This document shows, one piece after another, positions 11,227 to 17,800 of a stretch of 64,000 nucleotides of DNA. The translations under genes were made by a program, and so were the position numbers. The number at the start of each line of letters is the position of its first letter. The first letter of the stretch is position 1. A model generated the notes under the pieces. The model did no database searches, was not told where the DNA came from, and saw nothing but the letters and a program-made list of their open reading frames with translations. This DNA comes from Actinokineospora terrae. GTDB taxonomy: Bacteria > Actinomycetota > Actinomycetes > Mycobacteriales > Pseudonocardiaceae. The stretch spans positions 62,001 through 126,000 of the forward strand of contig NZ_FOGI01000017.1 in NCBI RefSeq assembly GCF_900111175.1. Reading direction: 5' to 3'.

Positions 11227-11528
11227 TCGGTGCTCAACACTACCGGACCGGGCACGCCAGGACCGCACGTCCCGGCGCGCGAGCCACCCGTTCGGTGGGT
11301 CCCGGCCCCGCACACCGCGGCGTGCCCGTGCGAGCCGCGCGACCCCGGGGACCGTTGCGGCGCAGCTGTTTCCGCCGGTTGCGCCGCCTACGCGCCTCGT
11401 GCCCAACCCGTCGCGGCCCCGGCGCCACCCGCGGTCGATCGGCAGGTTCCGGACCCGTCCACCATATGAGAAGCCCCTCCCGGGCAACCCGTGATCGCGG
11501 GAGACCATCATTGGGGGATCACGAGGGG
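11227..11528. other. divergent intergenic region metH / caspase-like gene
   Basis: 302 bp with no supported gene. It holds the metH -10 box (11237-11242) and presumably the promoter of the caspase-like gene, for which I see no clear boxes. Confidence 0.6.
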
Positions 11529-12506
11529 GTGGCGGTGGCCGAGCGGACCTACCGGGCGTTGCTGGTGACCAACGGGGCGTTCCCGGACGACCCGGGTGGG
11601 CTCGCGCCGCTGCTCGGACCCGCGCGGGACGCCGAACTGATGCGGTCGGCGCTGACCGACCCCCGCACGGGCCTGCACCTGCCCGCCGACGTGCGGGTGG
11701 TCGCCGACGCCGACCAGCGCGGTGTCCTGGTCGCCCTGGACGAGTTCTTCGACGGCGCCGCCCGCGACGACCAACTGCTCCTCTACTACAGCGGCCACGG
11801 CAAGCTCGACGCCCACGGCAACCTCCACCTGGCCGCCCGCGACACCCGCGCCGACCGGATCATGTCCACCGGGGTCGCGGCCAGGGCCGTCGTGGAGATG
11901 ATGGCCGCGTCCCGGGCCAGGGCGAAGGTGGTCCTGCTCGACTGCTGCCACTCCGGCGGCTTCAAGTCCGCCCCCGACCTGCCCCGCCACCTGGGCGGAC
12001 GCGGGGTGTTCGTGCTGGCGAGCAGCCTGTCGGTGCAGCTCACCCGCGACGCCGAGCAGCCGGGGGAGCCGAGCCCGTTCACCCGGTACGCCGCCGAGTG
12101 CCTCGCCGCGGGGCACCCGGCTACCGGCGGGTACGTCACCGTCGACGACCTGTACCGGCACATCGCCGACCGCATGGCCGACGCCCGCCTGTCCACCCCG
12201 CAACGCCGCTTCGACGACGCCGTGGACACCGTCGCCCTCGCCCGCACCCCGACCGCGGGCACTGACCACGCGTTGTCCCCCGAGGCCGCCCTGACGGTCG
12301 CGGAACGCGTGATCGCGGAGGCACCCGACGCGCGCGCGGCCATCCGGGCGGTCAGCGCCCACCTCGACACGGCGGCGGCGGACCCGGCGCTGGCCGAGAA
12401 GGTGATGCTGACCTACTGCCTGCTCTACGAGGCCGCCGACGAACCCGAGATCGCCCAGGCCTACCTGCGCAAGGCGGAGGCGCTCAGAGCCAGTCCTTCC
12501 GCTTGA
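11529..12506 (+). CDS. caspase-family (C14, metacaspase-like) peptidase
   Basis: A 325-residue protein with a caspase p20-like domain (about 5-230). The catalytic His lies in LLLYYSGHG (H90) and Cys in VVLLDCCHSGG (C140), so the dyad is intact. A short helical C-terminal region (about 245-325), Ala- and Glu-rich, may be a docking or effector-associated domain. There is no signal peptide or membrane segment, so it is cytosolic. Bacterial caspase homologues occur in cell-death and defence systems, but no partner gene (STAND, TIR, nuclease) is adjacent. The GTG at 11529 is used; GTG at 11535 is an equal alternative. Its 3' end overlaps the convergent corA-like gene by 23 bp. Confidence 0.85.
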   Translation: MAVAERTYRALLVTNGAFPDDPGGLAPLLGPARDAELMRSALTDPRTGLHLPADVRVVADADQRGVLVALDEFFDGAARDDQLLLYYSGHGKLDAHGNLHLAARDTRADRIMSTGVAARAVVEMMAASRARAKVVLLDCCHSGGFKSAPDLPRHLGGRGVFVLASSLSVQLTRDAEQPGEPSPFTRYAAECLAAGHPATGGYVTVDDLYRHIADRMADARLSTPQRRFDDAVDTVALARTPTAGTDHALSPEAALTVAERVIAEAPDARAAIRAVSAHLDTAAADPALAEKVMLTYCLLYEAADEPEIAQAYLRKAEALRASPSA

Positions 12507-13440
12507 ACATGGCGTAGAGCCACACCCCCACCACCACGATCACCACGCTCGACACCCAGAACCCCCACGGCTCCCCGTTCCCCGGGTAGGGCACGTTCTG
12601 CCCGTAGAACCCGGTGATCGCCGTGGGCACCGCGATGATCGCCGCCCAGCCGGTGACCTTCTTCATCACCAGGTTGAGCCGGTTGCCCTGGATGGTCAGC
12701 TGGGTCTCGCGCAGCGCGATGACGTGGTCGCGCAACGACTCCGCCCACTCGCTCGCGTGCACGACGTGGTCGCGGATGTCGCCGTAGTACGGGTCGAGCT
12801 CCTCGTCGACCAGCCCGTCGACCCTGCTCAGGCCGGTCATGATCTCGCGCATCGGCAGCACGGCCCTGCGCAGCCGCGACAGGCTCCTGCGCAGCCGCAC
12901 CGTCTCGCGTTGCAGTTGCCGCACGTCGGGGCTGTCCTCGAAGACGACGCCCTCCAGCTCCTCGATCCGGTCGTCGATGGCGGACACGGCGCCCAGGTGG
13001 CCGTCGACGACCACGTCGAGCAGCGCGTGCAGCAGCACCCCGACCCGGTCGCACGGCACCACCGAGTCGTCCCAGCGGCGGGTGACCCGGGACATGTCGA
13101 ACCCGTCGTGCACCGTCACCAGCGCCCGGTCGGTGACGAAGACCGACAGCTCGCAGGTCGTCAGCGTGCCGTCGTCGGCGACGGTCGTGCCGTACACCGC
13201 GAGGAACTGGTGCGTGCGGTACTGGTCCAGCTTGGGCCGCTGGTGCCGCTGCTCGGCGTCCTCCACCGCCAGCTGGTGCAGGCCGAGCTCGGCGCCGACC
13301 GCGGCGAGGTCCGCCGAGTCGTGGTGGTCGATGTCGACCCAGACGATCGTGTCGCCGCCCGCCAGCCGCTCGCCGAGCCCGTCGACCGGGAAGTCCTGTT
13401 CGGACAGGGCGGCGCCCCGGTAGGCGCGGGTGGTGCTCAC
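12484..13440 (-). CDS. CorA-family divalent cation transporter (GQN variant)
   Basis: A 318-residue CorA-type protein: a cytosolic alpha/beta N-terminal domain, a long coiled helix (about 150-250), then two C-terminal membrane helices. The signature at the first helix end is FYGQNVPYPG, with Gln in place of the Met of the universal YGMNF/P motif, so selectivity may differ from classical Mg2+ CorA. The tail ends with basic KRKDWL. The GTG start overlaps the stop of the type III PKS gene (GTGA), making it the last gene of that minus-strand run, although a functional link is not obvious. The 3' end overlaps the convergent caspase-like gene by 23 bp. Confidence 0.88.
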   Translation of the reverse strand: MSTTRAYRGAALSEQDFPVDGLGERLAGGDTIVWVDIDHHDSADLAAVGAELGLHQLAVEDAEQRHQRPKLDQYRTHQFLAVYGTTVADDGTLTTCELSVFVTDRALVTVHDGFDMSRVTRRWDDSVVPCDRVGVLLHALLDVVVDGHLGAVSAIDDRIEELEGVVFEDSPDVRQLQRETVRLRRSLSRLRRAVLPMREIMTGLSRVDGLVDEELDPYYGDIRDHVVHASEWAESLRDHVIALRETQLTIQGNRLNLVMKKVTGWAAIIAVPTAITGFYGQNVPYPGNGEPWGFWVSSVVIVVVGVWLYAMFKRKDWL

Positions 13441-14495
13441 CCGGTCCGCCGCAGCAGCGCCGCGTAGAGGGTCAGCCCCGGTCCGAACGCCATGGCCACC
13501 ACCAGTTCTCCCGGCCGCACGGCCGACTCCCGCAGCGCGGCGATCTCGCGCAGCACCAGCACCACCGTCGCCGACGAGCAGTTCCCGTGCTCGGCCAGCA
13601 CCGCCCGAGACGGTGCCACGGCCGACTCCGGCAGCCCCAACTCGGTCCGCACCGTGTCCAGGATCCGCGGCCCACCCGGGTGCACCGCCCAGCCAGCCAC
13701 CGAGTCCACGTCGGCGCCGTGCCGGGCCAGCATCTTCTCCACCACCGGCCGGACCGCGCCAGCCAGCGCGTCGGGCACCCGCGCGGACAGTCCCATCCGG
13801 AACCCGAGGTCGGTGATCCGCCAGGTCATCAGCGCCTGGCTGTCGGTGTCGGTGTGCGCGGCGATGTCGAGCAGCTCCCAGCCCGGGGCCGGGTCGATGG
13901 CGCTACCGGGCTCGACGACCACCGCGGCGGCGGCGTCGCTGAACAGCGCGTGCGCCACGACCTGCTCCGGGTCGCTCGCGGGCGGCTGGACGTGCAGCGA
14001 CGTCAGCTCGACGCACACCAGTGCGGCGGGCAGCCCGCGCGCGGTCGCGAAGTCGGACACCGTGCCCAGGCCGGGGATGGCCGCGTAGCAGCCCATGTGC
14101 CCGACCAGCAGCCGCTGGGTGTCCGCCGCGAGCCCCAGCCGCTCGGCGAGCGCGATGTCGAGCCCGGGGGTGCTGTAGCCGGTGCACGACACGACCACCA
14201 GCAGCCCGAGGTCGGCGGGGGAGCGGCCTGCGGCGGCCAGCGCGTCGGCGAGCGCGGTGGTCGCCAGTTCCGGCGCCTGTTCGGCGAACCGGTCCATCCG
14301 CCGCCCCGTCGACCACCCGGAGACGTCCTCGGCGAACGGGTCGACGACGGTGTGCCTGGTGCGCACCCCCGAGCCCGCGAAGATCCGCCGCGCCACCCCG
14401 CCACCGCCGGTGTGCTCGCGGAAGTACCCGTCCCACAACGCTTCCTGCGCCACGGGCGGCGGTGTCGCCACCCCGATCCCGGTGATCCCGGCCAT
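13437..14495 (-). CDS. type III polyketide synthase
   Basis: A chalcone synthase-fold condensing enzyme of 352 residues. The triad is intact: C136 in VGHMGCYAAIPGL, H272 in GWAVHPGGPRIL, N305 in AEHGNCSSATV; the C-terminal FGPGL loop near 335-345 is also present. It should extend an acyl starter with malonyl-CoA to resorcinol-, pyrone- or naphthalene-type products; the starter cannot be told from sequence. The ATG overlaps the methyltransferase stop by one base (TGATG), and its own stop overlaps the corA-like start. With the methyltransferase and the divergent UbiA prenyltransferase it resembles alkylresorcinol/methoxyhydroquinone meroterpenoid loci such as agq of Actinoplanes, but no monooxygenase is present here. 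Confidence 0.93.
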   Translation of the reverse strand: MAGITGIGVATPPPVAQEALWDGYFREHTGGGGVARRIFAGSGVRTRHTVVDPFAEDVSGWSTGRRMDRFAEQAPELATTALADALAAAGRSPADLGLLVVVSCTGYSTPGLDIALAERLGLAADTQRLLVGHMGCYAAIPGLGTVSDFATARGLPAALVCVELTSLHVQPPASDPEQVVAHALFSDAAAAVVVEPGSAIDPAPGWELLDIAAHTDTDSQALMTWRITDLGFRMGLSARVPDALAGAVRPVVEKMLARHGADVDSVAGWAVHPGGPRILDTVRTELGLPESAVAPSRAVLAEHGNCSSATVVLVLREIAALRESAVRPGELVVAMAFGPGLTLYAALLRRTG

Positions 14496-15193
14496 CAGCC
14501 CTCCCTCGTTCCCGTCCCCTGGAACAGGACCGCGGTCGTCGGCACCCGGACCATCCGCACCCCGGCCCGCGCGCCGACCGCCCAGCCGAGCAGGTCCAGC
14601 ACCGCGGGCCGGATACCCCGCAGCGCCAACCGCACACCGTGGCGCGCGCATTCGTCGACCAGCACCTTCCGGTCTACCAGAAGTCCCGGTTCGTGGACGC
14701 CGCGCGGCACCCCCGGCAGCCGCTCCGCGACGGTGATCGCGAGGAACCGGCTCAACGCGGTGTTGGCGAGCGTGTCGATCACCAGCAGCCCTCCAGGACG
14801 CAACAAACGACAGGCCTGCTCTACCGCGCGAGGTAGGTCCGGCACGTGCTCTAGGACCTCGCCCGCTACTACGACATCCGCGCACCCCGGTCGCAGCGGG
14901 ACGTTCAGGACATCGCCTCGGATAGCCGTCACGCCGTGCGCGGCCGCTAGCCGTGGGCCTTGCTGAGAGAGATCGACGCCTATATGGCGGTAGCCCTTAC
15001 CGCTGACGTGTGGCGCGAGGAGCCCACCGCCGCACCCCAGGTCCACCAGCACCGCCCCTGGCCTGCGCGCGGTAGGGATCAGTCGGGCACGGGCGTGTGC
15101 GAGCCAGTGCAGCGCGGCGAACGCCCCGCGCGGTCGCCACCACTCGGCGGCGAGATCGTCGTAGAGGGCGGTCACGGTCTGAGGCTTACACAC
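14495..15193 (-). CDS. class I SAM methyltransferase (UbiG-like)
   Basis: A 232-residue methyltransferase: motif I VLVDLGCGGGLLAPHV, acidic post-I loop GVDLSQQ, motif II/III region VVVAGEVLEHVPDLPRA and LRPGGLLVIDTL. The resemblance is to UbiG/3-demethylubiquinone O-methyltransferases, suggesting O-methylation of a phenolic product of the co-transcribed type III PKS (inference). The GTG start gives MCKPQTV; the internal GTG of QTVTALYDD is an alternative. Codon use is unusually relaxed for this genome (ATA, CTA and GTA codons in 14810-14990), which may indicate more recent acquisition. Confidence 0.85.
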   Translation of the reverse strand: MCKPQTVTALYDDLAAEWWRPRGAFAALHWLAHARARLIPTARRPGAVLVDLGCGGGLLAPHVSGKGYRHIGVDLSQQGPRLAAAHGVTAIRGDVLNVPLRPGCADVVVAGEVLEHVPDLPRAVEQACRLLRPGGLLVIDTLANTALSRFLAITVAERLPGVPRGVHEPGLLVDRKVLVDECARHGVRLALRGIRPAVLDLLGWAVGARAGVRMVRVPTTAVLFQGTGTREG

Positions 15194-15258
15194 GGGTAGC
15201 CGCCCTGCTCGACAGGTCGGCCCTGCTGGACGGATTGGCGCTGCGTAGCGTTGGTCCG

Positions 15259-16050
15259 GTGATCCCCCTGCTGCGCGCCGCCCACCCGGAACCCGCCGTC
15301 GCGGTGACCCTCGCCGCGACCGGACTCGCGATCGGGCTCGGGCAGACCCTGTGGGGCGCGGTCGCCGTCGCGGCGGCGGTGTTCACCGGGCAACTGTCGG
15401 TCGGGTGGCTCAACGACCTGGTGGACGCCGAGCGGGACGCGCGAGTCGGTAGGGCAGACAAGCCTGTCGCCGCCGGGACGGTGTCGAGGTCGTTGGTGCG
15501 AAACCTGGTCCTTATCAGCGCCACGGCTGCTGTCGGACTGTCGTTCTTATCCGGACCTGTCGCCGGGGCAGCGCACGTCGTCGCGCTCTTGTCAGCATGG
15601 GCGTACGACCTCCGGTTGAAGGCGACACCCTTCTCTCTCGTTCCCTACGCCGTGTCATTCGGACTGTTGACCGCGTTCGTCACTCTTGGCCTACCGTCGC
15701 CGTATTGGCCACCTTGGTGGCTTGTGGCGACCGCGTCCCTTCTGGGCAGCGCCGCGCACTTCGCGAACGTCCTCCCGGATCTTGCCGACGACCGCCGCAC
15801 CGGAGTGGTGGGACTACCGCACCGGATCGGACCCACGGGCTCACGGGTGGCAGCGGCACTGTTAGTCCTAGCCGCGTCCGCCACCCTGGTGGCGGGACTA
15901 CCCACCGTGCTGGGCTTCCTCGCGCTCGGCGCCGCCGTGATCGTCACCGGCGTGGGTCTCGCGCTCGGTCGACGACCGGGCTCCCGCGCCACCTTCCACG
16001 CGATGCTCGTCGTCGCGGTCCTCGACGCGGCGGTCCTGGTCGCAGGCTAG
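15259..16050 (+). CDS. UbiA-family prenyltransferase
   Basis: An integral membrane aromatic prenyltransferase of 263 residues with about eight or nine hydrophobic helices. The first Asp-rich motif is NDLVDAERD (52-60), and the second is PDLADDRRTG near residue 175; together they bind prenyl diphosphate through Mg2+. The GTG start is chosen because TAGCGT (15246-15251) precedes it by seven bases, giving a leaderless transcript. Two TTA codons (15547-15549, 15862-15864) occur, rare in this genome and possible bldA targets. It is divergent from the methyltransferase/type III PKS operon, so it probably prenylates the polyketide phenol. Prenyl donor unknown. Confidence 0.88.
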   Translation: MIPLLRAAHPEPAVAVTLAATGLAIGLGQTLWGAVAVAAAVFTGQLSVGWLNDLVDAERDARVGRADKPVAAGTVSRSLVRNLVLISATAAVGLSFLSGPVAGAAHVVALLSAWAYDLRLKATPFSLVPYAVSFGLLTAFVTLGLPSPYWPPWWLVATASLLGSAAHFANVLPDLADDRRTGVVGLPHRIGPTGSRVAAALLVLAASATLVAGLPTVLGFLALGAAVIVTGVGLALGRRPGSRATFHAMLVVAVLDAAVLVAG

Positions 16051-16331
16051 GCGCCCAGCCGGGTGACGCGCCCGAATTCACCCGATCGACGCAGGTGTCG
16101 CCGATCGCGGGGGTCGGCGGCAGCGCAGCGTGTCCACCCCCGCCGCTCCGCGGGGTCCCGGCGCCCCCGATGGGGCTGACCAGCGGTTATGTCGACCCGG
16201 GGTGGGGCCAGGTTCAGCTATGTGCTTGCGCCAACACCCATGTGGCAGGACTGGTCACCACCCCCGCGCGCTGCTAGCTCTTGGGACAGCCCGAGTACCT
16301 CGCTCACCCGACCAGAAAGGGCGCCCCCCTG

Positions 16332-16727
16332 ATGAGGATCCCCGCGACGCGCGCCGTCGTGATCGCCACCGCATTGGCCCTGCTCCCCGTCCCCGCCGCC
16401 GCCGACCCGGTCACCGACCTCGACCGGCTGGCGGGCCAACTGGCCGCCGCCGCCACCGCCACCCAGGTCGACCAGGTCCTGGACACGCTGCCGCCGGTGC
16501 TCGACGACCTGGGCGAGGTCACCGAGAGCCAGGACGCGCTGCACGTGCTCGCCAACACCCAGGCCTTCGTCCGCACCGCGGGGGACCTGCCGATCGCCGT
16601 GGTGACCGCGCTGCTGCCCGGGCTGCTCAACCTGCTGGCCGCGCTGATCGGGCAGCTGCGCCCCCCGCAGCTCCCGCTGATCCCCCTGCCGTTCCCGTTC
16701 CCCCAACTCCCGCTGCCGCACCCGTGA
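16332..16727 (+). CDS. small secreted protein of unknown function
   Basis: A 131-residue protein with a clear signal peptide (MRIPATRAVVIATALALLP, cleavage near AAADP), then helices with regular Leu/Val spacing (DLDRLAGQLAAAATATQVDQ) and a Pro/Leu/Phe-rich tail ending LPFPFPQLPLPHP. I do not recognise a family. AAAGGG about 11 bases upstream supports this ATG; an upstream in-frame ATG would spoil the signal peptide. Two direct copies of a 15-base GACCACGACCCCGAT unit follow the stop (16741-16770). Confidence 0.6.
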   Translation: MRIPATRAVVIATALALLPVPAAADPVTDLDRLAGQLAAAATATQVDQVLDTLPPVLDDLGEVTESQDALHVLANTQAFVRTAGDLPIAVVTALLPGLLNLLAALIGQLRPPQLPLIPLPFPFPQLPLPHP

Positions 16728-16892
16728 CCGGCCTGCCATGACCACGACCCCGATGACCACGACCCCGATGACCGGGATGGCCATGAGCGCCGCCTGAGAC
16801 CGCGAGCCACCCTGCCGCGCCCTGACCCCGTGCGGCCGGGTGGCCACCCCGGGCCCGCGACCCCGATGCTCCCGGTCGCACCGCGGGCCCGC

Positions 16893-16934
16893 GGCCCCGC
16901 TCCTGGCCCCCCGGCCCGGGAGCGGGGCCTTTTA
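16893..16934 (+). terminator. rho-independent terminator
   Basis: GGCCCCGCTCC (16893-16903) pairs with GGAGCGGGGCC (16919-16929), followed by TTTTA. It ends transcription from the small secreted protein gene and insulates the downstream VOC gene. Confidence 0.85.
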
Positions 16935-17021
16935 CGCGCCCACCGGCCGATCGCCGGGCGGTGTCGGTGCCGCCGGGTACCGTGACGTGCCCGCCCAGGT
17001 CCGACCCACCGGAGAGCACCC

Positions 17022-17408
17022 ATGAGGATCCACCTGTCCAGCGTCTACGTCGACGACCAGGACAAGGCCCTGCGCTTCTACACCGAGGTGCTCGGCTTCG
17101 CGAAGAAGGTCGAGGTGCCGCTCGGCGAGGACCGCTGGCTGACCGTGGTGTCCCCGCAGGACCCGGACGGCACCCAGCTGCTGCTCGAACCCGACCGGCA
17201 CCCGGCCGCCAAGGCGTTCAAGGCGTCGCTGTACGCCGACGGCATCCCGCTCACCGCGTTCCAGGTGGACGACGTCCACGCCGAGTTCGCCCGGCTCCAG
17301 GGCCTCGGCGTGCGGTTCACCCAGGCGCCCCAGGACTTCGGCCCGGTCAGCACCGCCGTGCTCGACGACACCTGCGGCAACCTGGTCCAGCTCGCCCAGC
17401 ACCACTAG
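17022..17408 (+). CDS. VOC-family (glyoxalase/bleomycin resistance-like) protein
   Basis: A 128-residue vicinal-oxygen-chelate fold protein with the paired beta-alpha-beta-beta-beta units: VYVDDQDKALRFYTEVLGF in the first, LTAFQVDDVHAEFARLQGLGV in the second, and a terminal DDTCGNLVQLAQH strand that supplies the metal-site Asn/Gln region. The family includes glyoxalases, dioxygenases and drug-binding proteins; the reaction here is unknown. It stands alone, GAGAGC lying close to the ATG, and converges with the FtsK module. Confidence 0.85.
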   Translation: MRIHLSSVYVDDQDKALRFYTEVLGFAKKVEVPLGEDRWLTVVSPQDPDGTQLLLEPDRHPAAKAFKASLYADGIPLTAFQVDDVHAEFARLQGLGVRFTQAPQDFGPVSTAVLDDTCGNLVQLAQHH

Positions 17409-17428
17409 GCACCAGGCACCGCGGGCGA

Positions 17429-17800
17429 CTAGCGGCGGCGTGGCCAGGTCGCCTTGCGCAGCGCGGCGTAGAACTCCTTGGTGGCGGGCTCGATCTGGCC
17501 GAGGTACTCGCGCAGCAGCTCCGGCCGCCCGGCCGGGTCCGGCGCGGGCCGTGGCGTGGTGGTCAGCCACTTCAGCTCGCCCACGGTGGCCACGACCTGC
17601 CGCCACCAGCCGTTGATCTCTCCGGTGACCTGCGCCTGCGCCTCGGCGGCCGCCTTCACCCGGTCGTCGGCGGCGTGGATCTCGGCCACCAGCTCCACCG
17701 CGCGCCTGCGCTCGTGCTCGGAGTGCGCGCGGGCGGCGTGGTGCGCGGTCTCCAGCAGCTCCTTGTACCTGGCCACCGGGTCGACGGGATCTCCGGTCAC
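17429..17800 (-). CDS. small helical protein, partner of FtsK-like ATPase
   Basis: A 123-residue, mostly alpha-helical, charged protein with no signal peptide. Long helices (about 8-60) rich in Ala, Glu and Arg are followed by a Trp pair in INGWWRQVVATVGELKW (about 65-80) and a second helix (EYLGQIEPATKEFYAALRKA). Size and Trp-bearing helical layout recall WXG100-type or chaperone proteins of type VII secretion, but there is no WXG motif. The GTG start overlaps the ATPase stop by four bases, so it is translationally coupled as the last gene of the module. Function unknown. Confidence 0.7.
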   Translation of the reverse strand: MTGDPVDPVARYKELLETAHHAARAHSEHERRRAVELVAEIHAADDRVKAAAEAQAQVTGEINGWWRQVVATVGELKWLTTTPRPAPDPAGRPELLREYLGQIEPATKEFYAALRKATWPRRR

